DNA of 64,000 nt from assembly GCF_000306945.1 (NCBI RefSeq), contig NC_018518.1, positions 434,001-498,000 of the forward strand. Direction: 5' to 3'. A program made the translations under genes and the position numbers. Under the pieces are notes generated by a model, which worked only from the letters and a program-made list of their open reading frames with translations, searched no databases and was not told the DNA's origin. Of this stretch, positions 46,676-62,549 are shown in pieces; within the stretch, counting starts at the first letter, position 1; every line of letters starts with the position of its first letter. This DNA comes from Bordetella pertussis 18323. Lineage in GTDB: Bacteria; Pseudomonadota; Gammaproteobacteria; Burkholderiales; Burkholderiaceae_B.

Positions 46676-46772
46676 CCGGCCGGGCTCCTTGAGTGAACTG
46701 GGGGGTTGGCGATTTCCAGTTTCTCAAATCCGGTTCGGATGAACCATGCATACAACCTATTGAATCTTCACA
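45730..46772 (-). mobile_element. IS481, copy 3 (inverted; between two truncated genes)
   Basis: 1043 bases in the opposite orientation to the other copies. Both flanks read GCTAGC (45724-45729 and 46773-46778), which looks like a clean target duplication, yet the left neighbour is a GMC oxidoreductase without its start and the right neighbour a TonB receptor without its end. The matching flanks are probably coincidence, because GCTAGC appears to be a frequent target, and the copy probably results from recombination or deletion between two IS481 copies. Confidence 0.96.
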
Positions 46773-48490
46773 GCTAGCCGCCCCGCCCCGCTCATTTCCA
46801 GGCCGCGCGAGCGCTGCAGGCCCGTCAGGAGTATCCGCGTGGGATCGTGGGGCGCGCGCGTGCGGCGGTTGTAGAGTTCGAGCTGGTAGACGGCCAGCAT
46901 GGTGCTCAGGCGCCCGTCCAGCCAGTCGCTCTTGACCCCGGCTTCGTACTGGCGCGTATGTTCGGGCGGCAGATCATTGGCGTTGCCCCGCGCGTCCGGC
47001 GTGATGCCTATGGTGCCGCCGCCGGTGGGCGAGAAAGTCTTGCTGTACGACGCGTAGAACGCGTGCGCCGGCCAGGGCGTCCAGACCACTCCCAGGCGCG
47101 GACTCACACTGCGGTCGCCACGGCTGCCTTCCAGGCCCAGCAGGCGATTGCGCGTGCGCACCCCGAACCGGTCCAGGCGCGCGCCCGCCACCACCTGCCA
47201 GGACTCGCTCAATCGCAGTTGATCCTGCAAGTAGTAGCCTTGCGTACGCACGCGGTGACGCGCATCGCTGGCGCGCTCCATGCGGCCGTGGTGCTGCTGG
47301 CTCAAGTCGGGGTGGTGCAGCGCCAGCCCGGGCACCGGCTGCGCGCCGGGGCCTTTGGTGGCCGCGCGGTGCAGCGTCGGATCACGATGCTGGCTGCCCA
47401 GCTCGACGCCGGCCAGCAAGCGGTGTTCGAGCCAGCCGGTGGCGAACGTGCCCTCGGCCTCGAAGACGTTGTAAAGATGCCGGGCGCGCAGGTGCTGCTG
47501 CCAGCGCTGGCGTTGCACCAGCCCGGTCTCGGCGCGCCAGCCGGACAGATAGGTGTTGTCGAAATCGCTATGCAGCCGGAACGTCGACAGGGTATGGCGC
47601 AGCTCCCATCCATTGGCCGCCCGGTAGCGCAGGCGCGAGCGCAGCACCTGGACCCGATCGTCGATATTGTCGCGCCCGGGGTCGCCGTAGACGGTCGAGC
47701 GCCCGACCGGCGCGGGCCGGCCGTCCACCGAGGGAATGCCGCGGTCGGGCACGCGGTCGTAGCGGCTGTGTTCGTACTGCGCCAGCCAATCGAGCCGTGG
47801 CGTAATGCGCCACGCCAAGGCGGGCGACGCCAGGCGGCGGCGCGAGCTGACCCCGTGCCTGAAACTGCCCGCATTCTCGCCGCCCACGTTCAGGCGCAGG
47901 CTGACCGTGTCGGAAGGGTCCGCGCTCAGGTCGGCGTACAGGCTGCGAAAGTCCTCGCCGCCCAGCCGGACTTCGAGGGTGGAAGCGCGGCCCGGCCCGG
48001 GCGCCTTGCTCACCCGATTGACGATGCCGCCCTGGCTGCCGCGGCCGTACAGAACGCCGGCCGGCCCCTTGAGCACCTCGATGCGCTCGATGTTGTGCAG
48101 GTCGCGCACGTACTGGCTGTCATCGCGCACCCCGTCCAGGTAGAAGTCGCTGCCGGCGTCGAACCCGCGTATGCGCAAGCCGTCGAAGCGGGTATCGCTG
48201 GCGTCGGTGACATTGGGCACGCCGGCCAGCGCCTCGCCCAGCGTGCGCGCGCCATAGTTCAGGGCGTCCGGCACCTTCACGGTGTCGACCGTCTGCGGCA
48301 CCTCCCGCAGCGGTGTGGCGGTACGGGTGGCGGTGCTGCCTTCGAATACCCGCGGATCGTCGGGATCGTCGCCGATGACCGCGATGGGCGCCAATTCAGC
48401 CGGCGCGGCCCCGCTCGGCGCGGGAAAGGCGCCTGCCAGCGCCATGGCGGCCAGCGCCGGGATCAGGGATAAGCGGCAAGGTGGAATCAT
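46773..48490 (-). pseudogene. TonB-dependent siderophore receptor truncated by IS481 copy 3
   Basis: The gene begins at ATG 48490 with a signal peptide (cleavage near GAAPA), then a full plug domain (FDGLRIRGFDAGSDFYLDG, ERIEVLKGPAGVLYGRGSQGG) and most of the barrel, including YASYSKTFSPTGGG and LPPEHTRQYEAGVKSDW, both siderophore-receptor motifs. After SGAGRL it runs into the IS481 left end and stops after AVKIQ. About 572 native residues remain; the final barrel strands and terminal Phe are missing, so assembly should fail. A Fur-like site lies upstream. Confidence 0.87.
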
Positions 48491-48538
48491 GGATGCGAGC
48501 TATTGCGACTTCCGGATTGGAAGCACTCGCGATCCTAG

Positions 48539-48558
48539 CGATAATGCGCATCATTCCC
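48539..48558 (-). promoter_or_regulatory. candidate Fur box upstream of the truncated TonB receptor
   Basis: CGATAATGCGCATCATTCCC on the plus strand holds a GATAAT/ATCATT near-palindrome matching the Fur motif at roughly 10 of 14 positions, about 50 bases before the receptor ATG. Confidence 0.45.
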
Positions 48559-48580
48559 GAATAGGACGTTTCCGCGAACC

Positions 48581-48617
48581 CCCTTGCCAGGGCCGATGTG
48601 CCAGGCCCTGGCAAGGG
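48581..48617 (-). terminator. 14-bp hairpin downstream of purT
   Basis: CCCTTGCCAGGGCC (48581-48594) pairs perfectly with GGCCCTGGCAAGGG (48604-48617) over a nine-base loop, starting nine bases past the purT stop. No U-tract; probable 3' end of purT mRNA. Confidence 0.55.
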
Positions 48618-48626
48618 CGGGTTGCC

Positions 48627-49841
48627 TCAGGCGCGCACGCGCACGGCCTGCGACACGCGCGCCGCCTTGGCCCGGGCCTGGTCGACGTCGTCGGCCACGG
48701 CCAGCCCCACGCCCATGCGCCGCTTGGCGTAAGACTCGGGCTTGCCGAACAGGCGGATGTCGGTGCCGGGCTCGGCCAGCGCCTGCGCCACGCCCTCGAA
48801 GGCCACGCCGCGGGCATCGACCCCGCCGTAGATGACGCTGCTTGCGCCCGGCTGGCGCAGGCGCGTGTCCACCGGCAGGCCCAGCAGCGCGCGCGCATGC
48901 AGCTCGAATTCGTTCTGCACCTGGGAAATCAGGGTGACCATGCCGGTGTCGTGCGGACGCGGGCTGACTTCGGAGAACCAGACCTGGTCGCCGGCCACGA
49001 ACAGCTCCACCCCGAATATGCCCAGGCCGCCCAGGTCGCCGGTCACGGCCAGGGCGATCTCGCGCGAGCGCTGCAGCGCGACCGGCGACATGGGATGGGG
49101 CTGCCAGCTCTCGACATAGTCGCCATCGACCTGGCGATGCCCGATGGGCTCGCAGAACTGCGTCACGATCTGCCCGTCGGCGCCGCGGGCGCGCACCGTC
49201 AGCAGGGTGATCTCGTAGTCGAACTCGATGAAACCCTCGACGATCACGCGTCCGGCGCCCACGCGCCCGCCCTCCTGGGCGTAGCGCCACGCGGCGGCGA
49301 TGTCATCGGCCGAGCGGATGATCGACTGGCCCTTGCCCGAGGAGGACATGACCGGCTTGATCACGCACGGATAGCCGATGCCGCCGTCGATGGCCTCGCG
49401 CAGCGCCTGCTCGGTATCGACGAAGCGGTAGGGCGAGGTGGGCAGGCCCAGGGTCTCGGCGGCCAGCCGGCGGATGCCTTCGCGGTTCATGGTCAGGTGG
49501 GCGGCGCGGGCGGTGGGCGTGACGTGCACGGCGCCTTCGTCCTCCAGCGCGACCAGCAGGTCGGTGGCAATGGCCTCGATTTCGGGCACGACCACATGCG
49601 GGCGCTCCTGCTCGATGACCTGCCGCAGCGCCTGCGGATCGGTCATGGAGACCACGTGGGCGCGATGCGCCACCTGGTGGCCCGGCGCGTCGGCATAGCG
49701 GTCGACCGCGATGACCTCCACCCCCAGGCGCTGCAGGGCGATCACCACCTCCTTGCCTAGCTCGCCTGCGCCCAGCAACATGACGCGGGTAGCCGTTGGA
49801 GACAGCGGGGTGCCGAGAACCGGCGCGGGAAAGGTGGACAT
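48627..49841 (-). CDS. purT: formate-dependent phosphoribosylglycinamide formyltransferase
   Basis: This ATP-grasp enzyme uses formate and ATP to formylate glycinamide ribonucleotide in purine synthesis. The 404-residue protein begins at ATG 49841 and shows the nucleotide-binding [34 protein letters not shown] as the ATP-grasp loop, [36 protein letters not shown], and the metal-site [12 protein letters not shown]. It is divergent from kdsD across 105 bases. Confidence 0.93.
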   Translation of the reverse strand: MSTFPAPVLGTPLSPTATRVMLLGAGELGKEVVIALQRLGVEVIAVDRYADAPGHQVAHRAHVVSMTDPQALRQVIEQERPHVVVPEIEAIATDLLVALEDEGAVHVTPTARAAHLTMNREGIRRLAAETLGLPTSPYRFVDTEQALREAIDGGIGYPCVIKPVMSSSGKGQSIIRSADDIAAAWRYAQEGGRVGAGRVIVEGFIEFDYEITLLTVRARGADGQIVTQFCEPIGHRQVDGDYVESWQPHPMSPVALQRSREIALAVTGDLGGLGIFGVELFVAGDQVWFSEVSPRPHDTGMVTLISQVQNEFELHARALLGLPVDTRLRQPGASSVIYGGVDARGVAFEGVAQALAEPGTDIRLFGKPESYAKRRMGVGLAVADDVDQARAKAARVSQAVRVRA

Positions 49842-49946
49842 GACGACGGGCCTGCCTGAAAAGAAAAAGGGCGCAAAAAGGAGCCGCCAGCATGCCATAG
49901 GGGCCCGGACCCGGCAACTTGGCGCACTGCGATTAAAATCCGCTCC

Positions 49947-50936
49947 ATGAGCGCTCATCCCGACCCCACGCCCGAGGCCATTCTCGCCTCGGCACGCCGC
50001 ACGCTGCAGACCGAGGCGCAAGCTATTGCCGACCTCGCCGCCCGGCTCGACGACAGCTTCGTGCAGGTCGTCGGCATGCTGCTGGCCTGCCGCGGCCGTG
50101 TCGTGGTCAGCGGCATCGGCAAGACCGGGCACATTGCCCGCAAGCTGGCCGCCACCCTGGCCTCCACCGGCACGCCGGCCTTTTTCGTGCACGCCGCCGA
50201 AGCCATCCACGGCGACCTGGGGATGGTCACCCGCGACGATGTCCTGATCGCGATTTCCTATTCCGGCACCGGCCAGGAGCTGCTGACCATTCTGCCGGTG
50301 GTGCGCCGCATGGGCGCGGGACTGATCGCCATTACCGGCAACGCCGAATCCGAACTGGCCCGCCTGGCCGACGTGCACCTGGACGCCAGCGTGTCCCAGG
50401 AGGCCTGCCCGCTCAATCTGGCGCCCACCGCCAGCACCACGGCGGCGCTGGCCCTGGGCGACGCCCTGGCGGTCGCCTGCCTGGAGGCGCGCGGCTTCGG
50501 CCGCGAGGATTTCGCGCGTTCCCACCCCGGCGGCGCCCTGGGCCGCCGCCTGCTCACCCACGTGCGCGACGTGATGCGGCACGGGCCCGCGCTGCCCATC
50601 GTCGCCGAAGACGCCCCCCTGCCCCGCGCGCTCGAGGAAATCTCGGCCAAGGGCATGGGCATGACGGCGGTCGTCGACGCACAGCGCAAGCCCGTGGGCA
50701 TCTTCACCGACGGCGACCTGCGCCGCCTGATCGAGCGCGTCGGCGACATCCGCAGCCTGACGGTAGCCGACGGCATGACCCGGGCTCCGCGTACCATCGG
50801 GCCTGACGCGCTGGCCGCCGAGGCCGCCCAGCAAATGGACGACCGCCGCCTCAACCAGATGCTGGTGGTGGACACCGCCGGCGTGCTGATCGGCGCCCTG
50901 CATACTCACGACTTGATGGCAGCCAAAGTAGTATGA
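49947..50936 (+). CDS. kdsD: D-arabinose-5-phosphate isomerase
   Basis: It interconverts ribulose 5-phosphate and arabinose 5-phosphate, the first step of KDO synthesis for LPS. The 329-residue protein has an N-terminal SIS domain ([32 protein letters not shown]) and two C-terminal CBS domains (from RDVMRHG, and around [10 protein letters not shown]). It heads kdsD-kdsC-lptC-lptA-lptB; the kdsC start overlaps its stop by four bases. Confidence 0.93.
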   Translation: MSAHPDPTPEAILASARRTLQTEAQAIADLAARLDDSFVQVVGMLLACRGRVVVSGIGKTGHIARKLAATLASTGTPAFFVHAAEAIHGDLGMVTRDDVLIAISYSGTGQELLTILPVVRRMGAGLIAITGNAESELARLADVHLDASVSQEACPLNLAPTASTTAALALGDALAVACLEARGFGREDFARSHPGGALGRRLLTHVRDVMRHGPALPIVAEDAPLPRALEEISAKGMGMTAVVDAQRKPVGIFTDGDLRRLIERVGDIRSLTVADGMTRAPRTIGPDALAAEAAQQMDDRRLNQMLVVDTAGVLIGALHTHDLMAAKVV

Positions 50937-51541
50937 CCAAGAACTCTCCTGTTTCCGTGCCGCACCCCGCCGAAGCCCTGGTGCTCGCCCGCATCCCCGC
51001 CTCGGTGCGCGAACGCGCCGCCGCGGTGCGCCTGATGGTTTTCGACGTCGACGGCGTGCTGACCGATGGCGGCCTGTACTATGGCGAGCACGGCGAAATG
51101 TTCAAGCGTTTCCATGCGCTGGACGGCCATGGCCTGCGGCTGCTGATGGAAGGCGGCCTGAAAGTCGCCCTGATCACCGGCCGCTCCGGCCCCATCGCCG
51201 ACCGGCGCGCCGCCGAGCTGGGCATCGCCGAAGTGCTGCAAGGCGTGCGCGACAAGGGCGGCGCCCTGAGTGAACTTGCCCAGCGCGTGGGCGTCCAACT
51301 CAACCAGACCGGCTATATGGGCGACGACATCATCGACCTGCCTGCCATGCAGCGCGCCGGCTTCGCCGCCAGCGTCGCCAATGCGCCGGGCTACGTGGCG
51401 CAAGCCGCCCACTGGGTATCCAGCCAGCCGGGCGGCCAGGGCGCGGTGCGCGAATGCTGCGACCTGCTGCTTGCCGCCCAGGGCCGCCTGGGCACCTTCC
51501 TGGGCACGCCGGCCCTGCTCGGGCCCGGCGCCATCCAGTAA
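50933..51541 (+). CDS. kdsC: 3-deoxy-D-manno-octulosonate 8-phosphate phosphatase
   Basis: This 202-residue HAD-family phosphatase releases KDO from KDO-8-phosphate. The nucleophile motif is [17 protein letters not shown], followed by [17 protein letters not shown] and the acidic [13 protein letters not shown]. It is translationally coupled to kdsD (ATGA overlap) and precedes lptC by 12 bases. The C-terminal extension past residue 180 is a little longer than in E. coli. Confidence 0.93.
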   Translation: MTKNSPVSVPHPAEALVLARIPASVRERAAAVRLMVFDVDGVLTDGGLYYGEHGEMFKRFHALDGHGLRLLMEGGLKVALITGRSGPIADRRAAELGIAEVLQGVRDKGGALSELAQRVGVQLNQTGYMGDDIIDLPAMQRAGFAASVANAPGYVAQAAHWVSSQPGGQGAVRECCDLLLAAQGRLGTFLGTPALLGPGAIQ

Positions 51542-51553
51542 CCGTTATCAGGC

Positions 51554-52183
51554 ATGAAAGAACGCTTTCCCTCGCTGATCGCCTTGTTCCTGCTGCTGGC
51601 GCTGGTCGTCGGCACGTGGTGGGCGGCCGACTATGCGCAACGCGCCGTCCAGGTCGATCCGCCGCGCCGGCTGACGCACGAGATGGACTCGTGGGCGCGC
51701 GATTTCGTGATGCTGCGCACCGACGTCCAGGGCCACCCGATCAACCGCCTGGAAGGCGTCTATGTCGAGCACTTCCCCGACGACGACTCCTACCACGTGA
51801 CCACGCCGCGCGCCATCGGCCAACAGGCCGGCAACCCGATCACCATCGGGGTATCGAAAACCGCCATCATGGAACAGGGCGGCCAGCGCATCGTCATGAA
51901 CGGCGACACGCACGTGCACCGGCAGCCCGACGCCCGCAACGAGACGCTGGACGTACGCAGCCAGCAGCTGATCCTGCTGCCCGACGAAGACGTGGTGTTC
52001 ACCGACTTGCCCGCCCAGGTCAACAAGGGCAATTCCCGCATGAACGGCACCGGCATGCATTACAACAACAAGACCCGGCAATTGCGCGTATCGGCGGCCG
52101 CCGACGTCGAAATTGCAGGAACCGAGGGGCGCAAGCGGCAATCCACCGAGACGCCCGCCAACTCCAACCAGAACAAACCATGA
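51554..52183 (+). CDS. lptC: LPS export protein LptC
   Basis: This 209-residue bitopic inner-membrane protein links the LptBFG transporter to the LptA bridge. It has one N-terminal membrane helix (LIALFLLLALVVGTWWAADYA) and a periplasmic beta-jellyroll. The central part contains GDTHVHRQPDARNETLDVRS. Its stop overlaps the lptA start (ATGA), as is common in this operon. Confidence 0.88.
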   Translation: MKERFPSLIALFLLLALVVGTWWAADYAQRAVQVDPPRRLTHEMDSWARDFVMLRTDVQGHPINRLEGVYVEHFPDDDSYHVTTPRAIGQQAGNPITIGVSKTAIMEQGGQRIVMNGDTHVHRQPDARNETLDVRSQQLILLPDEDVVFTDLPAQVNKGNSRMNGTGMHYNNKTRQLRVSAAADVEIAGTEGRKRQSTETPANSNQNKP

Positions 52184-52800
52184 CCCACCTGAGGCTTTCC
52201 CTTGCCCCGCTGCGGTTGTGCAGCATCCTGCTGCTGGCCGCTGCCGGCGCTGCGCAGGCGCAGGCGCAATCCGGCCAGGCCGCGCCGGCCGAAGAGCCGA
52301 GCACGCTGATCCTCTCGGACACGCTGCACTACGACGACATCAAGCGCCAGAGCATCTTCACGGGCAACGTCATCCTCACGCGCGGGCTGATGACGCTGAC
52401 CTCGGACAAGCTGGAAGTCAACGAGGACGCGGCGGGCAACCAGTTCGGGGTCGCCACGGCCGACAAGGGCAAGATCGTCACCATCCGCCAGGACCGTCCC
52501 GAGACCTTCGAGCTGATCGAGGGCAAGGGCCTGCGCGCCGAATACGAAAGCAGCAAGAGCCAGTTCGACCTGATCGGCCAGGCCATCGTCACCCGCTACA
52601 TCTGCGGCAAACCGTTCGACACGATTCGCGGCGACCGGGTGCGCTACAACGAGAAGACCGGCATCTACCAGGCGCAGGGCGGTCCGAACTCATCGGCCGC
52701 AGGCGGGCGCGTACGCTCGCTGGCCGAGCCGCGCGCCAAGGCCGACGCCGCGATCGCGGAATGCCGCGCCAAGAAGCAAGCGCCCAAGAAGCCGCAGTGA
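52180..52800 (+). CDS. lptA: LPS transport periplasmic protein LptA
   Basis: This 206-residue periplasmic bridge protein carries LPS across the periplasm. A signal peptide ends after AQAQA near residue 28. The OstA-like beta-jellyroll shows [30 protein letters not shown] repeats and [22 protein letters not shown]. The C-terminus is a basic tail rich in Lys. It lies between lptC (overlapping) and lptB (31 bases). Confidence 0.9.
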   Translation: MTHLRLSLAPLRLCSILLLAAAGAAQAQAQSGQAAPAEEPSTLILSDTLHYDDIKRQSIFTGNVILTRGLMTLTSDKLEVNEDAAGNQFGVATADKGKIVTIRQDRPETFELIEGKGLRAEYESSKSQFDLIGQAIVTRYICGKPFDTIRGDRVRYNEKTGIYQAQGGPNSSAAGGRVRSLAEPRAKADAAIAECRAKKQAPKKPQ

Positions 52801-52831
52801 ACCGCGCCTCCCTCTCCTATCACGTTGCACG

Positions 52832-53623
52832 ATGACCGACTCCCACGCCACTCTGTCCACCGCCACCGCTGCCGGCGCCGCCGCCGGCAGCCTGCGCGCC
52901 ACCGGGCTGCGCAAGACCTACAACGGCCGCACCGTGGTGCAGGATGTCTCGCTGTCGGTGGTCAGCGGCGAGGTGGTGGGCCTGCTCGGGCCCAACGGTG
53001 CGGGCAAGACCACCAGCTTCTACATGATCGTCGGCCTGGTTCCGGCCGACTCCGGGCGCATCGAGATCGACGGCTCGAACATCACGTCCATGCCCATCCA
53101 CAAGCGGGCGCGCATGGGCCTGTCGTACCTGCCCCAGGACGCCTCGGTGTTCCGCCGCCTGACGGTGGAGCAGAACATCCGCGCCGTGCTGGAGCTGCAG
53201 CTCGGCCCCAACGGCAAGCCGCTGCCCGAGGCCAGGATCCGCGACAACCTCGAAGCCCTGCTGGAAGAACTGCAGATCGGCCATATCCGCGCCAACACCG
53301 CCATTTCGCTGTCCGGCGGCGAACGACGCCGGGTCGAGATCGCGCGCGCCCTGGCCACCAGCCCGCGCTTCATCCTGCTTGACGAACCCTTCGCCGGGGT
53401 CGACCCGATCGCCGTGATCGAGATCCAGCGCATCGTGCGCTTCCTGAAGGGCCGCGGCATCGGCGTGCTGATCACCGACCACAACGTGCGCGAAACCCTG
53501 GGCATCTGCGACCGCGCCTACATCATCAGCGAAGGCAAGGTCCTCACCGATGGGCACCCCGACGAAATCGTCGGCGATCCGGCCGTGCGCCGCGTCTATC
53601 TGGGCGAGCATTTCCGCATGTAA
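52832..53623 (+). CDS. lptB: LPS export ABC transporter ATP-binding protein LptB
   Basis: This 263-residue ATPase drives LPS extraction from the inner membrane. Walker A is [16 protein letters not shown], the Q-loop region is [17 protein letters not shown], the signature [15 protein letters not shown], Walker [14 protein letters not shown], and the switch His is in [10 protein letters not shown]. It ends the kdsD-lptB row. In many beta-proteobacteria rpoN follows; here IS481 copy 4 begins 93 bases downstream. Confidence 0.94.
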   Translation: MTDSHATLSTATAAGAAAGSLRATGLRKTYNGRTVVQDVSLSVVSGEVVGLLGPNGAGKTTSFYMIVGLVPADSGRIEIDGSNITSMPIHKRARMGLSYLPQDASVFRRLTVEQNIRAVLELQLGPNGKPLPEARIRDNLEALLEELQIGHIRANTAISLSGGERRRVEIARALATSPRFILLDEPFAGVDPIAVIEIQRIVRFLKGRGIGVLITDHNVRETLGICDRAYIISEGKVLTDGHPDEIVGDPAVRRVYLGEHFRM

Positions 53624-53716
53624 GCGGGGGCTGCGCCGCGTCCTCTCGGGGAAAGCCCTAAGCCCTGCGCGCGCCCCTCTGGGGCCGCCATCAAACGTAC
53701 ACAATCTTGCGCTAGC

Positions 53717-54759
53717 TGTGAAGATTCAATAGGTTGTATGCATGGTTCATCCGAACCGGATTTGAGAAACTGGAAATCGCCGACCCCCCAGTTCACTCAA
53801 GGAGCCCGGCCGGATGAACACCCATAAGCATGCCCGATTGACCTTCCTACGTCGACTCGAAATGGTCCAGCAATTGATCGCCCATCAAGTTTGTGTGCCT
53901 GAAGCGGCCCGCGCCTATGGGGTCACCGCGCCGACTGTGCGCAAATGGCTGGGCCGCTTCCTGGCTCAGGGCCAGGCGGGCTTGGCCGATGCGTCCTCGC
54001 GCCCGACGGTCTCGCCCCGAGCGATTGCGCCGGCCAAGGCGCTGGCTATCGTGGAGCTGCGCCGCAAGCGGCTGACCCAAGCGCGCATCGCCCAGGCGCT
54101 GGGCGTGTCAGCCAGCACCGTCAGCCGCGTCCTGGCCCGCGCCGGTCTGTCGCACCTGGCCGACCTGGAGCCGGCCGAGCCGGTGGTGCGCTACGAGCAT
54201 CAGGCCCCCGGCGATCTGCTGCACATCGACATCAAGAAGCTGGGACGTATCCAGCGCCCTGGCCACCGGGTCACGGGCAACCGACGCGATACCGTTGAGG
54301 GGGCCGGCTGGGACTTCGTCTTCGTGGCCATCGATGACCACGCCCGCGTGGCCTTCACCGACATCCACCCCGACGAGCGCTTCCCCAGCGCCGTCCAGTT
54401 CCTCAAGGACGCAGTGGCCTACTACCAGCGCCTGGGCGTGACCATCCAGCGCTTGCTCACCGACAATGGCTCGGCCTTTCGCAGCCGCGCCTTCGCCGCG
54501 CTGTGCCATGAGCTGGGCATCAAGCACCGCTTTACCCGACCTTACCGCCCACAGACCAATGGCAAGGCCGAACGCTTCATCCAGTCGGCCTTGCGTGAGT
54601 GGGCTTACGCTCACACCTACCAGAACTCCCAACACCGAGCCGATGCCATGAAATCCTGGCTACACCACTACAACTGGCATCGACCCCACCAAGGCATCGG
54701 GCGCGCTGTACCCATCTCCAGACTCAACCTGGACGAATACAACCTATTGACAGTTCACA
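53717..54759 (+). mobile_element. IS481, copy 4 (mismatched flanks)
   Basis: 1043 bases. The left flank is GCTAGC (53711-53716) and the right flank TCTAGG (54760-54765): both contain CTAG but the outer bases differ, so this is not an original insertion. It joins the DNA downstream of lptB to the DNA upstream of gabD and probably reflects recombination between two IS481 copies. Confidence 0.96.
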
Positions 54760-54764
54760 TCTAG
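53814..54764 (+). CDS. IS481 transposase
   Basis: 316-residue DDE transposase, the same as copy 2, ending TVHI with the TAG stop in the flanking TCTAGG. Confidence 0.95.
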   Translation: MNTHKHARLTFLRRLEMVQQLIAHQVCVPEAARAYGVTAPTVRKWLGRFLAQGQAGLADASSRPTVSPRAIAPAKALAIVELRRKRLTQARIAQALGVSASTVSRVLARAGLSHLADLEPAEPVVRYEHQAPGDLLHIDIKKLGRIQRPGHRVTGNRRDTVEGAGWDFVFVAIDDHARVAFTDIHPDERFPSAVQFLKDAVAYYQRLGVTIQRLLTDNGSAFRSRAFAALCHELGIKHRFTRPYRPQTNGKAERFIQSALREWAYAHTYQNSQHRADAMKSWLHHYNWHRPHQGIGRAVPISRLNLDEYNLLTVHI

Positions 54765-54818
54765 GCAAACCGGTGCCGCGGTCCGCGGCGCCGTCTCCAC
54801 ATTGCAAAGGAAGACCTC

Positions 54819-56300
54819 ATGTCCTTATCCGTCGGCAACGCCGCGCTGCTGCCTGGCCGCAACCTGATTGGATCGGAATGGCGCGAAGCGGCGCTGGGCG
54901 CGCGCTTCGCGGTTGCGGATCCCGCCACCGGCAAGGTGATCGCGCATGTGCCCGACAGCGGCGCGCGCGATGCGGGCGCGGCCGTCACGGCGGCGCACCA
55001 GGCCTTCGCGGACTGGCGCCGGACCCCCGCCAAGGTCCGCGCGCAGATCATCAAGCGCTGGAATGCCCTGTTGCACGAGAACGCCGAAGACCTGGCCCGT
55101 CTGATTTCCTCGGAGCAGGGCAAGCCGCTGGCCGAGGCTCGCGGCGAGGTGAGCTATGCGGCCAGTTATGTCGAGTGGTTCGCCGAAGAGGCCACGCGCG
55201 CCGACGGCGACCTCATCCCCAGCCCGGCGCAAGGGCGGCGCATGTTCGCGCTGCGCGAGCCGGTCGGCGTGGTGGCGGCGATCACGCCGTGGAACTTCCC
55301 GGCGGCCATGATCGCCCGCAAGATCGCCCCGGCCCTGGCGGCCGGGTGCACGGTCGTGTGCAAGCCGGCCGAGGACACGCCGCTGACGTCGCTGGCGCTG
55401 ACGGCCCTGGCGCAGCAGGCGGGGGTGCCGCCCGGCGTGCTCAACATCGTGACCGCCTCGCGGGGCCGCGCCGCCGAAGTCGCCGACGCCTGGCTGGACG
55501 ACCCGCGCGTGCGCAAGATCACCTTTACCGGCTCCACCCCCGTGGGCAAGCATCTGGCCAGGCGCAGCGCCGACACCTTGAAGCGGGTCTCGCTGGAGCT
55601 GGGCGGCAATGCGCCTTTCATTGTGTTCGACGACGCCGACCTGGACGCCGCGGTCGAGGGCCTGATGGTGTCCAAGTTCCGCAATGGCGGCCAGACCTGC
55701 GTCTGTCCCAACCGCATCTTCGTGCAGGCCGGCGTGCACGACGCGTTCGTCCGCAAGCTGGCGGCGCGGGTGGAGGGGCTGGTCGTCGGGCCGGCCAGCG
55801 ACCCGGCTTCGCAGATCGGGCCGATGATCAACGCGCGCGCCGTCGAGAAGATCGAGCATCACGTCGCCGACGCCCTGGAGCGCGGCGCTCGCCTGGCAGT
55901 GGGCGGCAAGCGCATCCACTCGGCCCGTTGCGCCGGCGACCACTATTACGCGCCGACCGTGCTGACGGGGGTGGACGAGACCATGGCGTGCTTTCGCGAG
56001 GAAACCTTCGGGCCGGTTGCGCCGATCACGGTCTTCGCCAGCGAGGCCGAGGTGGTGGCGGCGGCCAATGCGACCGCGTTCGGCCTGGCCGCCTACTTCT
56101 ACTCGACCGACGTGCGGCGCATCTGGCGCCTGGCCGACGCGCTGGAGACCGGCATCGTCGGCGTCAACGAGGGCGCGCTGGCCGCCGAGGCGGCCCCGTT
56201 CGGCGGCGTCAAGGACTCGGGTTACGGCCGCGAAGGATCGCGCCATGGCCTGGCCGAGTACATGCAGATCAAGTACGTCTGCCAGGGCCAGCTGGACTGA
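54819..56300 (+). CDS. gabD: succinate-semialdehyde dehydrogenase (NAD(P)+)
   Basis: It oxidises succinate semialdehyde, the last step of GABA breakdown, to succinate. The 493-residue aldehyde dehydrogenase has ITPWNFPAAMIARKIAPAL, KPAEDTPLTSLAL, the base Glu260 in LELGGNAPF and the catalytic Cys294 in GGQTCVCPNRI; the second Cys two residues later is typical of the GabD group. AAAGGAAGA precedes the ATG at 54819. It is convergent with cyaC, 15 bases apart, and its native upstream context was replaced by IS481. Confidence 0.85.
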   Translation: MSLSVGNAALLPGRNLIGSEWREAALGARFAVADPATGKVIAHVPDSGARDAGAAVTAAHQAFADWRRTPAKVRAQIIKRWNALLHENAEDLARLISSEQGKPLAEARGEVSYAASYVEWFAEEATRADGDLIPSPAQGRRMFALREPVGVVAAITPWNFPAAMIARKIAPALAAGCTVVCKPAEDTPLTSLALTALAQQAGVPPGVLNIVTASRGRAAEVADAWLDDPRVRKITFTGSTPVGKHLARRSADTLKRVSLELGGNAPFIVFDDADLDAAVEGLMVSKFRNGGQTCVCPNRIFVQAGVHDAFVRKLAARVEGLVVGPASDPASQIGPMINARAVEKIEHHVADALERGARLAVGGKRIHSARCAGDHYYAPTVLTGVDETMACFREETFGPVAPITVFASEAEVVAAANATAFGLAAYFYSTDVRRIWRLADALETGIVGVNEGALAAEAAPFGGVKDSGYGREGSRHGLAEYMQIKYVCQGQLD

Positions 56301-56315
56301 GGGCGCGTCGCGCGA

Positions 56316-56873
56316 TCAGGCGGTGCCCCGGCCTCGCGGCGCGTATCCGCCGTTGCTCGCGCGCAGTCCTGCGATCAGTTCGGCATGGTAGCGGTCCAGC
56401 TGCGCGCGAGCGGCGGCCGCGTCCAGCGCGCGGCCTCGGTACTCCTTGACGCGCGCGGTGTCGCCGCCGCGCCGAACGCGCAGCGAACGGCCCACGCTGT
56501 CGGGGTGCCGTTCGGCCAGCGCGCGGCGCAGCGCACGATTGTCGTCGCGCGAGAATGGCGCGATCCAGTCGATGATCCACAGTCGGTCGCCGCAGTTCCA
56601 GGCATTCCCGCCCAGCGACGAGGGCGCCATGACATAGGAGAGTTCGGTGTCGGCGTCCATTAGGGCCCAGCTGCAGTATGCAACCGGCACGTCATTGCAT
56701 CGCAGCAGAATGTATTGGCCCAGTTGAATCGGCGCGAGCGTGTTGCGTGCGAGCAGATGCACCGGCCAGTCGCGGTGCATGGGAGAGTTCATCCACAGCC
56801 AGGCAATATTGCCCAGTGCCGCGAAGTCGTCGGTGGGATTGAGGAGGGAGGGCGCTTGGGCGGACGGAAGCAT
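56316..56873 (-). CDS. cyaC: CyaA-activating lysine acyltransferase
   Basis: This 185-residue cytoplasmic RTX toxin acyltransferase moves a fatty acyl chain (mainly palmitoyl) from acyl-carrier protein to Lys860 and Lys983 of CyaA, needed for membrane insertion and haemolysis. The ATG at 56873 gives [16 protein letters not shown]; an upstream in-frame start would add 19 residues that the known protein lacks. Conserved residues are His33 in MHRDWP (the HlyC His23 equivalent) and Asp102 in [10 protein letters not shown]. It is divergent from cyaA. Confidence 0.95.
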
Positions 56874-62472
<5,599 letters not shown>

Positions 62473-62475
62473 AGC

Positions 62476-62490
62476 GCCGTGAATCACGGC
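62476..62490 (+). terminator. short hairpin between cyaA and cyaB
   Basis: GCCGTG (62476-62481) pairs with CACGGC (62485-62490) over AAT, four bases after the cyaA stop. It may partly terminate transcription, consistent with lower expression of the secretion genes than of the toxin, but it is short and lacks a T-run. Confidence 0.35.
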
Positions 62491-62549
62491 CCGCCTGCCT
62501 CGCGCGGCGGCGCCGTCTCTTTGCGTTCTTCTCCGAGGTATTTCCCATC

